A stretch of DNA of 64,000 nucleotides from Domibacillus iocasae (GTDB lineage Bacteria > Bacillota > Bacilli > Bacillales > Domibacillaceae), in assembly GCF_001750285.1 (NCBI RefSeq), contig NZ_MAMP01000021.1, forward strand, positions 124,001 to 188,000, read 5' to 3'. The translations under genes were made by a program, and so were the position numbers. Below, piece after piece: positions 51,654-62,494 of this stretch. The notes under the pieces were generated by a model that saw nothing but the letters and a program-made list of their open reading frames with translations, was not told the DNA's origin and ran no database searches. Position 1 is the stretch's first letter; every line of letters begins with the position of its first letter.

Positions 51654-53036
51654 ATGCACATGAATCGAATGAAAGATCGGTCTGTTTCTTTAACGGACCT
51701 GACAAAAAACTTTCTTGAGATCGAGCCGGATTTAACGGCTAAAGAAGCGCTGGATGAAGCGAACCGCTGTCTTTATTGCTACGATGCGCCGTGTATTACG
51801 GCTTGTCCGACATCCATTAATATTCCTTCGTTTATTAAAAAAATCGCGTCCGGCAATTTAAAAGGGTCCGCCAAAGTCATTATGGAAGCCAACCCCGTGG
51901 GTGCAAGCTGTGCACGGGTTTGTCCAACGGAAGAGTTGTGTGAGGGAGCGTGCGTCCTAAATAACGCATCACAGCCGATTATGATTGGCAACTTGCAGCG
52001 GCACGCAACAAATTGGGCCATACATAACAACGCGCAGCTGTTTAAAGCAGGAATGAAAAATGGCAAGTCGGTCGCTATTATCGGCGGCGGGCCTGCTGGA
52101 TTGTCATCAGCACGTGAACTGGCCCGGCTGGGGTTTGACGTGACGATTTTTGAAGCGAAAGAGAAAGCGGGCGGTCTTGATACACATGGCATCGTTTCGT
52201 TTCGTCTTCCACAGCGCGTATCCATGTGGGAGGTGGAGCAGGTGGAAAGCCTGGGGGTAATGATTCGGACAAATGTAATGGTAGGCCGCGATATTGAGCC
52301 GGATGAAATTTTGAACACATACGATGCTGTTGTACTGGCGGTTGGAATGGCAAATGTTCCACTGGTCGGTATGGAAGGCGAAACAGTACAGGGCGTATAT
52401 GATGCAATTGAATTTGTCGAATCAACGAAAACGCCGCCGATGGATACTCATTTAATCGGCAAAAAAGTCGTCGTTATTGGCGCCGGCAACACGGCAATTG
52501 ATGCGGCAACGTGTTCAGTAAGACTTGGTGCCGCCGATGTGAAGATGCTGTATCGCCGAACGGAAGCGGAGATGACGGCATACGAATTTGAATATGAATT
52601 TGCGAAGCAGGAAGGCGTGGAATTCCGCTGGCTGACACAGCCGGTTGGCATTATCCAAAACGACGAAGGGGAGGTAACAGGGGTCAAATGCATTCGAATG
52701 GAGCTTGAGGCAGCAGACGAGTCAGGACGCCGCCGGCCGATGCCGGTTAAAGGGTCGGAATTTACGGTAGAAGCAGACGCCGTGATTCGAGCAATTGGCC
52801 AGACCCGATATGTGAGATTGATTGAAGCGTTTGGCTTAACACATAAATGGGGCACGGTCAAAGTCGACTCCAATACGTACCAAACGTCTAACAAAAAAGT
52901 GTATGCGGCCGGCGACGTTATTTTCGGCGATGGACAGGGCGATGCAATGGTCGTCTCAGCAGCTGAACAAGGAAAGCAGACCGCGTATTCTATTTACGAA
53001 CAGCTTGTCGGAAGCGGCATGGCGCAAACATCTTAA
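51654..53036 (+). CDS. preT: NAD-dependent dihydropyrimidine dehydrogenase subunit PreT
   Basis: A 460-residue flavoprotein like the small subunit of glutamate synthase. N-terminal Cys clusters (CLYCYDAPCITACP and CARVCPTEELCEGAC) bind 4Fe-4S centres; FAD motif is IIGGGPAGLSSARELAR and NAD motif VVIGAGNTAIDAA; the C-terminus has AAGDVIFGDGQGDAMVVSAAE. With PreA it reduces uracil or thymine to the 5,6-dihydro form using NADH, the first step of the pathway. ATG 51654 follows AAGGGGG. Confidence 0.92.
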   Translation: MHMNRMKDRSVSLTDLTKNFLEIEPDLTAKEALDEANRCLYCYDAPCITACPTSINIPSFIKKIASGNLKGSAKVIMEANPVGASCARVCPTEELCEGACVLNNASQPIMIGNLQRHATNWAIHNNAQLFKAGMKNGKSVAIIGGGPAGLSSARELARLGFDVTIFEAKEKAGGLDTHGIVSFRLPQRVSMWEVEQVESLGVMIRTNVMVGRDIEPDEILNTYDAVVLAVGMANVPLVGMEGETVQGVYDAIEFVESTKTPPMDTHLIGKKVVVIGAGNTAIDAATCSVRLGAADVKMLYRRTEAEMTAYEFEYEFAKQEGVEFRWLTQPVGIIQNDEGEVTGVKCIRMELEAADESGRRRPMPVKGSEFTVEADAVIRAIGQTRYVRLIEAFGLTHKWGTVKVDSNTYQTSNKKVYAAGDVIFGDGQGDAMVVSAAEQGKQTAYSIYEQLVGSGMAQTS

Positions 53037-53052
53037 AAGGGGGAGATCGGTA

Positions 53053-54315
53053 ATGGCAGACTTACGAGTAAATTTTGCGGGAATTCAAGCACCAAATCCA
53101 TTTTGGCTTGCATCCGCACCGCCGACCAATTCAGGCTATCAAGTGCAGCGCGCATTTGAAGCAGGCTGGGGCGGCGCGGTTTGGAAGACACTTGGCGATC
53201 CTGTTATTAATACGTCTTCCCGGTTTGCGGCCATGCATTTTAATGGCCAGCGGGTGGCGGGGTTTAACAATATTGAATTAATTACGGATCGTCCTCTTGA
53301 AGTAAATCTAAAAGAAATTTATGAAACAAAAAAAAGATTTCCGAATCATGCGGTGATCGCTTCACTTATGGTGGAGCCAAAGCAGGAAAAGTGGCATGAA
53401 ATTGTTAAAAAAGTGGAAGCGGCCGGCGTAGATGGCCTTGAATTAAACTTTGGCTGCCCGCACGGTATGGCAGAACGCGGCATGGGTGCGGCATCCGGAC
53501 AGGTGCCGGAACTTGTGGAAAAACAGACGAGGTGGGCAAAAGAAGCAGCCAATACACCGGTGATTGTGAAGCTGACACCGAATATCACTGATATTACCGC
53601 AACGGCCTGGGCGGCGGTGCAGGGCGGCGCGGATGCGATCAGTATGATTAATACAATTAACAGTCTCGCCGGCGTGGATCTTGATTCGTGGAATACCGTG
53701 CCGAATGTGGCCGGAAAAGGAGCGCATGGCGGCTACTGCGGTCCAGCAGTCAAACCGATTGCGTTAAACATGGTCGCGGAATGCGCCCGCAACCCGGAAA
53801 TTAATATACCGATTTCTGGTATTGGCGGTATTTCCAACTGGAAAGATGCGGCTGAGTTTATCTTGATGGGAGCAGGCAGCGTGCAGGTTTGTACGGCGGC
53901 CATGCACCATGGCTTCAGCATTGTAGAAGACATGATTGACGGCCTAAACAACTATTTGGACGACAAGCAGCTTGCGTCCGTTGAAGAACTGATTGGCCGA
54001 ACGGTGCCCCGCTACTCTGATTGGGGCAACCTCGACTTGAACTATAAAATTGTCGCCAGCATTAACAAAGATACGTGCATTAACTGCAACAAATGCCATA
54101 TCGCCTGTGAAGACACAGCCCATCAATGCATCGATATGCTGACGTCGCCGGATGGAAACAAATATTTGCAGGTGCGCGAAGAAGACTGCGTTGGCTGCAA
54201 CCTTTGCTCGATTGTCTGTCCGGTAGACGGAGCAATCGATATGATTGAAATTCCAAACGGTCCGCCGATGACGTGGAATGAACGCCAGACAGCCATTGAA
54301 CAGCCAATCGCTTAA
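53053..54315 (+). CDS. preA: Dihydropyrimidine dehydrogenase subunit PreA
   Basis: A 420-residue FMN enzyme with dihydroorotate-dehydrogenase-like barrel (NPFWLASAPPTNSGYQ at the N-terminus, LELNFGCPHGM near 135) and a C-terminal ferredoxin domain carrying two 4Fe-4S motifs (CINCNKCHIAC and CVGCNLCSIVCP). It holds the pyrimidine reduction site. I start at ATG 53053 after GGGGGAG, 16 bases past the preT stop; an open frame upstream belongs to preT sequence. Confidence 0.93.
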   Translation: MADLRVNFAGIQAPNPFWLASAPPTNSGYQVQRAFEAGWGGAVWKTLGDPVINTSSRFAAMHFNGQRVAGFNNIELITDRPLEVNLKEIYETKKRFPNHAVIASLMVEPKQEKWHEIVKKVEAAGVDGLELNFGCPHGMAERGMGAASGQVPELVEKQTRWAKEAANTPVIVKLTPNITDITATAWAAVQGGADAISMINTINSLAGVDLDSWNTVPNVAGKGAHGGYCGPAVKPIALNMVAECARNPEINIPISGIGGISNWKDAAEFILMGAGSVQVCTAAMHHGFSIVEDMIDGLNNYLDDKQLASVEELIGRTVPRYSDWGNLDLNYKIVASINKDTCINCNKCHIACEDTAHQCIDMLTSPDGNKYLQVREEDCVGCNLCSIVCPVDGAIDMIEIPNGPPMTWNERQTAIEQPIA

Positions 54316-54335
54316 TAAAAAAGGAGCGGATCGAG

Positions 54336-55748
54336 ATGAAAAAGATGATTAAAAACGGTGTAATTGTGACAGCGACGGATCAATACGAGGCAGACGTTTT
54401 CATTGAAAAGGGCAAAATCGCTAAAATTGGTGCCCATCTCGATGACGCAGCGGATGAAGTTATCGACGCGAAAGGCGCATTCCTTTTCCCTGGTGGCATT
54501 GACCCGCACACGCACCTTGATATGCCATTCGGCGGCACGGTAACCGCAGATGATTTTGAAACGGGCACTATTGCAGCAGCGTTCGGGGGTACGACAACGG
54601 TCATCGACTTTTGCCTGACGAATAAAGGAGAGCCGCTGCAGGGTGCGATAAATACGTGGCACGAAAAGTCGAAAGATAAAGCCGTCATCGACTACGGCTT
54701 TCACTTAATGATCGGGGAAGTGAATGATGATGTGCTGGCGGAAATTCCGGATGTGATTGAAAAAGAAGGGATTACGTCATTTAAAGTGTTTATGGCTTAT
54801 AAAAACGTATTTCAGGCGGACGATGCGACGCTGTTTCGAACACTGCTAACAGCAAAAGAACACGGGGCGCTCGTGATGGTTCATGCAGAAAACGGGGATG
54901 TTATTGACTACCTTGTGACCGATGCGCTCCAAAAAGGCCACACCGATCCCATTTATCACGCATTGACCCGGCCGCCGGAAGTGGAAGGGGAAGCAACGGG
55001 ACGGGCTGCCGCACTAACCGGTCTTGCCAATTCACAGCTGTACGTCGTTCACGTGTCGTGTGCCGAAGCGGCCAATAAAATTGCCGAAGCACGCCAGAAA
55101 GGCTTTCAAGTTTGGGGGGAAACGTGTCCGCAATATTTGCTTCTTGATCAAAATGATTTAGAAAAACCGAATTTTGAAGGAGCAAAGTATGTCTGGTCCC
55201 CGCCGCTGCGTGAAAAATGGAACCAGGACGTTTTATGGGATGCGCTGAAAAACGGCCAGCTGCAAACGATCGGCTCTGATCAGTGCTCGTTTAATTTCAA
55301 TGGCCAAAAAGACCTCGGGAAAGACGACTTTACAAAAATTCCAAACGGCGGACCGATCATTGAAGACCGATTCAGCCTGCTATTTTCAGAAGGAGTGAAA
55401 AAAGGGCGTATTTCCATTCATCAGTTTGTGGACCTTGTCTCGACCCGTTCGGCCAAGTTATTCGGCTTGTTCCCGCAAAAAGGAACGATCGCCGTAGGCA
55501 GTGACGCAGATATCGTTATTTTTGATCCGGACAAAGAACGGACCATTTCTGCCGAAACGCATCATATGAATGTTGATTACAGTGCATTTGAAGGGATGAA
55601 AGTGACAGGCGAACCGGTCTCCGTACTTTCACGCGGTGAATTTGTTATTCGGGACCGGGAATTTACCGGCAAGCCAGGCAGCGGCCAGTATATAAAACGA
55701 AGCCGCTACAATAGTACGCAGACCCGCCAGGCGATAACTGTTCAATAA
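54336..55748 (+). CDS. Dihydropyrimidinase (D-hydantoinase)
   Basis: A 470-residue amidohydrolase. The dinuclear zinc site is seen in GGIDPHTHLDMPFGG, the carboxylated lysine in SFKVFMAYK (about residue 150), His in VHAENGD and VVHVSC, and Asp in IGSDQCSFN. It opens dihydrouracil to N-carbamoyl-beta-alanine, step two of the pathway. ATG 54336 follows AAAGGAGCGG, 20 bases after preA. Confidence 0.93.
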   Translation: MKKMIKNGVIVTATDQYEADVFIEKGKIAKIGAHLDDAADEVIDAKGAFLFPGGIDPHTHLDMPFGGTVTADDFETGTIAAAFGGTTTVIDFCLTNKGEPLQGAINTWHEKSKDKAVIDYGFHLMIGEVNDDVLAEIPDVIEKEGITSFKVFMAYKNVFQADDATLFRTLLTAKEHGALVMVHAENGDVIDYLVTDALQKGHTDPIYHALTRPPEVEGEATGRAAALTGLANSQLYVVHVSCAEAANKIAEARQKGFQVWGETCPQYLLLDQNDLEKPNFEGAKYVWSPPLREKWNQDVLWDALKNGQLQTIGSDQCSFNFNGQKDLGKDDFTKIPNGGPIIEDRFSLLFSEGVKKGRISIHQFVDLVSTRSAKLFGLFPQKGTIAVGSDADIVIFDPDKERTISAETHHMNVDYSAFEGMKVTGEPVSVLSRGEFVIRDREFTGKPGSGQYIKRSRYNSTQTRQAITVQ

Positions 55749-55774
55749 CAACTAAATACGAGGAGGAATGACAA

Positions 55775-57253
55775 ATGAAAAAGTCCAGCCGTTATTTAAA
55801 ATCTCCGGATTTATTGCCGATTGCTCATAGCGACCGTAAAATTGGCACCTTTGGTTTTGCGCTCATGTGGGTCGGGATGGCGGTTGTTTTAGCTGCTTTT
55901 GCAATTGGAGGAGCAGCCGTCGAACAGATGCCGCTTTCATGGGTGCTCGCCGCGTCCTTTATCGGCTGTGTGCTGATCGGCCTTTTCATCTCGGTCATTG
56001 CCGATATTGGTATTGAGCATGGATTGTCATTCCCCGTATACATGAGGGCGCCCTTTGGAACGGTCGGAACGCATATCCCATCCGCTATCCGCGGCATTGC
56101 CGCATCCATGTGGTTCGGGATTAACACGTATTTTGGCGCAATGGCGATTAATGGAATTTTAAACATTTTATTTGGCTTTGATAACTGGTTCGTCTGCTTT
56201 CTTGCCTTTGTCGCTGTACAGGTCGCAAATACGATTATTGGAATTAAGTCAATTGAAAAATTCGCGGATTTAGCTGCGCCGGTCATTATTTTAATTTCGC
56301 TTTGGATGTACGTGACATTGGCCGACCAAGCTGCCGCAGCTGATAAAAACGTCTGGTCGTGGGTGGAAAATCCACTGACTGGGGGGTTGTTGTTTAACGC
56401 ATTCATGGTCGTCATTCTTGGGAACATGGGTTATTGGTCTACACTGGCAGCCGATATTTCGTCGATTTCACGTTTTATTAAAGCACCGCAGTTTGAACGA
56501 AGCTGGGTGAAACGCAATAAAAGTGTGCTTGTTGGCAGCTTGATTGCTATGCCGCTTACACAAACGTTTGTGGTCGCTATTGGCGGTGTCGCCTTCATTG
56601 CGGTTGGCAACTATGATCCGGTAGCAGCGTTGCAGGAAACATCAAGTGGGATTGTGCTGGCGATCTTGCTGCTGATGATCGTGTTTGCGCAGTGGTCGAC
56701 GAATACAGCTGCAAACTTAGTTCCGGCTGCGACCGTATTCTCGAATATCGGCGGACCGAAAGTGCCTTTTTACATTGGCGTATTGGCGGCTGGCGTAATC
56801 GGGATGGTCACACAGCCGTGGAATTTGTTTAACGTACTTATGCCGTTTTTGCTCGTTGCTGGCGGTATACTTGCCTCCATTGTCGGCATTTTATTTGCTG
56901 ATTACTATTTAATCCGCAAACGCCGTGTGAATGTACCGGATTTATATGAAATGGATGGACAGTACCGCTACCATTACGGCGTCAACTGGGCCGGTATTAT
57001 TTCCTGGGTAATCGGCGGCGCGCTCGCCGTCACGTTTTCAACGTATTCATTTTTTATGGGCTTTGCGGTCGGAGCTGCTGCATATTATGTACTGGCAAAG
57101 TTTTGGTGGTTTAATAAATACCCACAGGCTGAGCTTGAAGACCCGGACGATGACAAATACCTCGGTGTGACCGTTGGGCGTGACTGGACTATTCCGTTAG
57201 AAGGCGAACCGGCTGCCGAAGAGCTTCCGGCTGCCGTGGGCGAAAAACTGTAA
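55775..57253 (+). CDS. NCS1-family pyrimidine/allantoin-type permease
   Basis: A 492-residue, twelve-segment permease of the nucleobase:cation symporter-1 family, with RAPFGTVGTHIPSAIRGIAASMWFG as the family's substrate-site region. Located between dihydropyrimidinase and aminotransferase genes, it most likely imports uracil, thymine or dihydropyrimidines. ATG 55775 follows GAGGAGG. Its C-terminal 40 residues are acidic and soluble. It is a different subgroup from the NCS1 permease at 20529. Confidence 0.88.
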   Translation: MKKSSRYLKSPDLLPIAHSDRKIGTFGFALMWVGMAVVLAAFAIGGAAVEQMPLSWVLAASFIGCVLIGLFISVIADIGIEHGLSFPVYMRAPFGTVGTHIPSAIRGIAASMWFGINTYFGAMAINGILNILFGFDNWFVCFLAFVAVQVANTIIGIKSIEKFADLAAPVIILISLWMYVTLADQAAAADKNVWSWVENPLTGGLLFNAFMVVILGNMGYWSTLAADISSISRFIKAPQFERSWVKRNKSVLVGSLIAMPLTQTFVVAIGGVAFIAVGNYDPVAALQETSSGIVLAILLLMIVFAQWSTNTAANLVPAATVFSNIGGPKVPFYIGVLAAGVIGMVTQPWNLFNVLMPFLLVAGGILASIVGILFADYYLIRKRRVNVPDLYEMDGQYRYHYGVNWAGIISWVIGGALAVTFSTYSFFMGFAVGAAAYYVLAKFWWFNKYPQAELEDPDDDKYLGVTVGRDWTIPLEGEPAAEELPAAVGEKL

Positions 57254-57268
57254 AGGGGGCGTGTTTTT

Positions 57269-57529
57269 ATGTCGGACTACAAAGGGTTTTTAAAGGAAAA
57301 AAACGCCGTTGACGAACTTATTCAGGACGGTTACCGCATCATTGCGGTGAAAGAAACGCTTGAAGGGGATTTCATCGAATTTGAACGGCATCTCGAACGA
57401 AAAGAATTGCAGCTGCTGACGGCGGACGCGCGCAAATACATCGGGACGATTATTGTCGAGGCGAAAAGAGGTGGACATATTGATTCATACGGCGGAGCAT
57501 TCGAGCAAGCTGGCGCAGCAGGATCGTGA
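57269..57529 (+). CDS. 86-residue protein of unknown function in pyrimidine operon
   Basis: A small soluble protein, start ATG 57269 after AAGGGGG, reading MSDYKGFLKEKNAVDELIQD and RIIAVKETLEGDFIEFERH. It fits between the permease and the aminotransferase and overlaps the latter by 50 bases, which implies coupled translation. I recognise no domain. The last 20 residues (GGHIDSYGGAFEQAGAAGS) come from the overlap and may be a recent extension. It could be an accessory or stabilising factor for an operon enzyme. Confidence 0.65.
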   Translation: MSDYKGFLKEKNAVDELIQDGYRIIAVKETLEGDFIEFERHLERKELQLLTADARKYIGTIIVEAKRGGHIDSYGGAFEQAGAAGS

Positions 57530-58853
57530 CCATCTTTGGCACGCGATGGTCAAGTTTAATGAGCAGGCATCACCACTCATGGCGGTCAGTGGAGACGGTG
57601 CCTGGTTTACCGCCGCAGATGGAAATCGGTATATGGACGGCGTATCCGGCCTTTGGTGCTTAAACTTAGGTCATGGCCGAAAAGAAATTGCGCAGGTGGT
57701 GTACGATCAACTGATGAATGTTTCCTATTTCCCGCTGACCATGAGTCATGAGCCAGCAATTGAACTATCGGCTAAATTAAGTGAGCTGCTCGGAGCGCCG
57801 TACACAACCTTTTTTACGTGCAGCGGCTCGGAAGCCAATGAAGCGGCGTTTAAAATTGCCCGGCAGTATCATGCACAAACCGGCAAGCCGGAAAAGATAA
57901 AGATCATTTCCCGCTACCGGGCGTATCACGGCTCAACGCTTGGTGCATTAAGCGCTACGGCACAGGCGAACCGGAAGCTGAAATACGGAGCGGAGGCGCC
58001 GGGTTTTCTTCACGTGCCGCCTCCATATGCCTACCGGCCGTCATTTGAAGATGATCTTGCTGCCGCTAATCACATTGAAAACGTGATCGAATGGGAAGGA
58101 CCCGACACAATCGCCGCTGTTATTATGGAGCCGTTTATTTCCGGCGGCGGTGTTATCATTCCGACGCCGGCGTACTTGCAGCGGGTGGCGGAAATTTGCC
58201 GGAAACATAATGTGCTGCTCATTACCGATGAAGTTGTGTCCGGCTTTGGCCGCACCGGAAAAATGTTTGGCTTTATGCATTCGGAAGGCGTACAGCCGGA
58301 CATTGTGACGATGGCGAAAGGCTTGACTGCTGGCTGCATGCCGCTCGGAGCAACAGCGGTTCGGGCGCATCTATATGACGCGTTTAAACAAGCAGAAGCG
58401 GGCTCTCATTTCCGTCACGTTTCCACATTCGGCGGTCATCCCGCTTCCTGCGCCGCGGCATTAAAAACAATTGAAATTTTAGAAGAGGAACAAATTCCGA
58501 ATCGGGTGGCACGGCTTAGCCAGGACACAATGAAAGAATTAAACAGGCTTGAATCGTGCCAGATCGTCGGCGAAGTGCGCGGTGTCGGGTTCTTATACGG
58601 CATTGAAATCGTTGAGGATAAAAAAACGAAAGCCCCTGCATCTGAAGAAACAATGCTCGCCATTGTCGGTGGTTGTAAGGAAAAAGGGTTAATTATCGGG
58701 CGTAACGGCGATACAGTACCGGGTTATCAAAATATCTTAATCGTTGCCCCGCCGCTTTCTTCCACTGAAGAAGATTTACAATTTTTAGTTGATACTGTGA
58801 AAAATATTGTTAAAAAAGAGGCTGCAAAACAGTCGAATTCCGTAACGAGTTAA
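57480..58853 (+). CDS. Class III aminotransferase (beta-alanine--pyruvate type)
   Basis: A 457-residue PLP enzyme. GSEANEAAFKIAR binds the phosphate, ITDEVVSGFGRTGKMFG carries the PLP-stacking Asp, and the Schiff-base lysine is in VTMAKGLTAG near residue 285. Genes of this type beside preTA and dihydropyrimidinase convert beta-alanine and pyruvate to malonate semialdehyde and alanine. Start is TTG 57480 behind GAGGTGG inside the preceding small gene. The terminator at 58864-58922 closes the operon. Confidence 0.9.
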   Translation: MIHTAEHSSKLAQQDRDHLWHAMVKFNEQASPLMAVSGDGAWFTAADGNRYMDGVSGLWCLNLGHGRKEIAQVVYDQLMNVSYFPLTMSHEPAIELSAKLSELLGAPYTTFFTCSGSEANEAAFKIARQYHAQTGKPEKIKIISRYRAYHGSTLGALSATAQANRKLKYGAEAPGFLHVPPPYAYRPSFEDDLAAANHIENVIEWEGPDTIAAVIMEPFISGGGVIIPTPAYLQRVAEICRKHNVLLITDEVVSGFGRTGKMFGFMHSEGVQPDIVTMAKGLTAGCMPLGATAVRAHLYDAFKQAEAGSHFRHVSTFGGHPASCAAALKTIEILEEEQIPNRVARLSQDTMKELNRLESCQIVGEVRGVGFLYGIEIVEDKKTKAPASEETMLAIVGGCKEKGLIIGRNGDTVPGYQNILIVAPPLSSTEEDLQFLVDTVKNIVKKEAAKQSNSVTS

Positions 58854-58863
58854 GTCTTAAACG

Positions 58864-58922
58864 AGTTTGCGAGCTGAATGCCTTCATTCCTATGAATGAT
58901 CGCATTTTTCGCAAACTTTTTT
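58864..58922 (+). terminator. Terminator of pyrimidine degradation operon
   Basis: AGTTTGCGA (58864-58872) pairs with TCGCAAACT (58909-58917), inner CATTC/GAATG stem, then T-rich sequence. Confidence 0.75.
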
Positions 58923-58974
58923 CTTTGAGCCGGTCAAATGACCAGAAATCAGAATCGGGAGAAGAACATCGCTC

Positions 58975-59220
58975 TCAAAAGAAAAATAAGGCTTGCCCAA
59001 TGACCAGTCCGGCGGTTCCAACAGCGGGGGCGATTTTCAATGTCATGACGCCGCTTGTTGTGGAAACGAGTGGATCCAGAGGGTCTTTAGTGGGTGAAGC
59101 GAGAAGGTGAATAAACCAATCCCAGCCTTTTGCTTTCATAGGGAAATCAGGAATGTCTACATGATATTCATCCAGTTTGGTTCGCAAATGGGATTCCTTT
59201 TTAAACGGGTCTTGATCCAT
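58975..59220 (-). CDS. 81-residue small protein with C-terminal membrane segment
   Basis: ATG 59220 follows GGAGG on the minus strand. The polar first half (LDEYHVDIPDFPMKAKGWDWF) is followed by a hydrophobic C-terminal stretch (residues 60-81), giving a probable tail-anchored small membrane protein. The length and DFPMKxKGWDxFIxxLASP style suggest a conserved Bacillaceae family, but I cannot name it. It converges on the pyrimidine operon. Confidence 0.6.
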   Translation of the reverse strand: MDQDPFKKESHLRTKLDEYHVDIPDFPMKAKGWDWFIHLLASPTKDPLDPLVSTTSGVMTLKIAPAVGTAGLVIGQALFFF

Positions 59221-59512
59221 TGAAATTTTCCTCCAACTCTTCTTTTAGTTGACGAACAGCTCTGTGCAGGCGGTGTCAAACACCTCTTTTTTTAGTTGTT
59301 ACTTACTATACAAGTAAGGATGGATAAAGGTTCATTTAAATTGAACTATTTTTCAAATCGAGTTGCTGGGAAAGAGCAGCGAACCATTTCAGCGTGAGAT
59401 TTTCTTCCAATATAATCAAAAGGCAAAAAGAAATGTGGTAAGCTGAAATCAATTTTCACAATATGGACGTTTGCCTGCCAGAGGAATCAATCGCGAATTG
59501 GAGGCTGAGACA

Positions 59513-60025
59513 ATGAAAAGAACGGGGTATCGCGGCATTAGTTTTCAGGAAGCGGAACGGGTGGTGGCGAATCAGCATTATGAGCGAATGGAGAGGCGGC
59601 GGTTTCAGGATGGTCTTCAAGCGCGGTCTATTTTTGGTTCCGGCCTTTACTTGATTAGTGACGCCGTGCTCGCTGCTCAGTATGCGTTTTGTCATGCGGA
59701 AGCAGAAGGAGGCGGGCAGGCAGCAGTATTAAAACAGGAGATTGTGCTTGATCGGCCGCTTGTTATCAATTGCCGGTATTCTGAAACGCAGCTCCGGCAA
59801 GACGCACTTGATTGGAAATACAAAGGGAGACAGCTTCCGAATGTGCGGCCGGAACACGTTCACGCCTGGCTCGGCCGGACGACGAAAGAGTACGCGCTTG
59901 CCCATTCATTTGACGGCATCGTCTATCATTTAGATGATTCGCTCATTTATTATGTCGCATACTTTCAAGAAAAACAGGTCAGCGGCATTGATCTCGAATT
60001 TGTTTTTACAATGAATGGCGTATAA
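59513..60025 (+). CDS. Protein with possible ADP-ribosyltransferase-like fold
   Basis: A 170-residue cytosolic protein starting at ATG 59513 behind GGAGG. The order YRGIS (residues 5-9), FGSGLYLISDAVLAAQYA (about 40-57) and a late SFDGIVYH...YVAYFQ resembles ART/PARP-fold domains: Arg or Tyr near the start, a G-x-G-x-Y-x-x-x-x-x-x-A-x-x-Y-A strand-helix, and an acidic end. The fold assignment is inferred from pattern only. The upstream 290 bases hold a weak GGTGT/ACACC hairpin with T-run (59273-59290) and a CTTAC/GTAAG repeat near 59304, but no gene. Confidence 0.45.
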   Translation: MKRTGYRGISFQEAERVVANQHYERMERRRFQDGLQARSIFGSGLYLISDAVLAAQYAFCHAEAEGGGQAAVLKQEIVLDRPLVINCRYSETQLRQDALDWKYKGRQLPNVRPEHVHAWLGRTTKEYALAHSFDGIVYHLDDSLIYYVAYFQEKQVSGIDLEFVFTMNGV

Positions 60026-60099
60026 GACAGTTCATTCAAGCGTAAACGCCGCTTCTTTTGATACAATAAGAAGAAGACTCAACAGAGGAAGTGGCATAC

Positions 60100-60972
60100 A
60101 TGATTAGACGAAGCATGTTGTTATGCTTTTTTCTTATAAGCAGTATCACGCTGCCGGTGCAGGCATCCGCGATGAATTATGTGGCCATCGGGGATTCACT
60201 CGCGGCAGGACAGACACCGAACAGGGAAATTGGCGCGGGGTATGCGGATATGATTGCACTGGCACTGCAGCCAGAAGTCTTTTCCAAACAGCTTTCGGTG
60301 CCGGGGTATACGGTAGAGCAGGTCATTGGACAGGTGGACAGTGAAGTTGGCCAGAAAGCGATTCAATCGGCGGATTTGATTACGATTTCAGCTGGGGCCA
60401 ACGATTTGCTGCCGCTTATCCAAAATGATTCAAACCGGGGGATGCTGTCATTTAATGCCGTCACAGCTGCTTTTTCGCTGAACGGAGTGCGGGAGGATTA
60501 TGCGCTGCTGCTTGAGAAAATTGAGACGCTTAATCCGGATGCCGATGTGTATGCAATGGGTTATTATTTTCCGTATCCGCACGTGTTTGACCAGCATAAG
60601 CCGGCTGTCAGCAGGCAGCTGGACGTGCTGAACGAGATTATCGAGCAGGAAGCGGATAAAGCGGGAGCGGTGTTTGTTCCAGTTGCGGATCGGTTTGGGC
60701 TTGACGCAGCAGAGTACTTGCCGAATCCGGGGGATGTGCACCCAAATGAAGCGGGTTATTTAGAAATGGCCAATGCCTTTTTGGATATGTATGCACCGGG
60801 GATGCAATTGCCGGCTTCTATTCTAGAACAACTGCCGGAGCCCGTGTCGCTTTCGGAATTGCTGAAACAGCGGGAGGCGGCGGATGATGAGCCGGAAGAA
60901 ACCAGTGAAGTTGAAGAAACGGCAGCGATTCAAGGCTGCACGAAAGAAGAAGTATACACTGCCGCACGATAA
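60100..60972 (+). CDS. Secreted SGNH/GDSL-type esterase
   Basis: A 290-residue protein with a signal peptide (MIRRSMLLCFFLISSITLPVQASA) followed directly by block I AIGDSLAAGQ (catalytic Ser), block III GANDLL and block V DVHPNEAGY (Asp and His). The last 50 residues are very acidic (DDEPEETSEVEETAA) and possibly disordered. It should be exported and hydrolyse lipid or carbohydrate esters. ATG 60100 follows GAGGAAG; a GTG at 60091 lies too near that site. A strong terminator follows. Confidence 0.87.
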   Translation: MIRRSMLLCFFLISSITLPVQASAMNYVAIGDSLAAGQTPNREIGAGYADMIALALQPEVFSKQLSVPGYTVEQVIGQVDSEVGQKAIQSADLITISAGANDLLPLIQNDSNRGMLSFNAVTAAFSLNGVREDYALLLEKIETLNPDADVYAMGYYFPYPHVFDQHKPAVSRQLDVLNEIIEQEADKAGAVFVPVADRFGLDAAEYLPNPGDVHPNEAGYLEMANAFLDMYAPGMQLPASILEQLPEPVSLSELLKQREAADDEPEETSEVEETAAIQGCTKEEVYTAAR

Positions 60973-61014
60973 AAAAGGTATTCCCGGATATCCGGGAATA
61001 CCTTTTTATTTTTA
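60973..61014. terminator. Bidirectional terminator between esterase and gdhA
   Basis: AAAAGGTATTCCCGG pairs perfectly with CCGGGAATACCTTTT, with T-rich sequence on the plus side and the gdhA stop at its right edge. Confidence 0.9.
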
Positions 61015-61015
61015 A

Positions 61016-62494
<1,479 letters not shown>

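Noticed and set aside
52903-53052. Upstream extension of preA by 50 codons
   Set aside because: It overlaps the end of preT out of frame; GGGGGAG precedes ATG 53053 and the protein from there has the family start.
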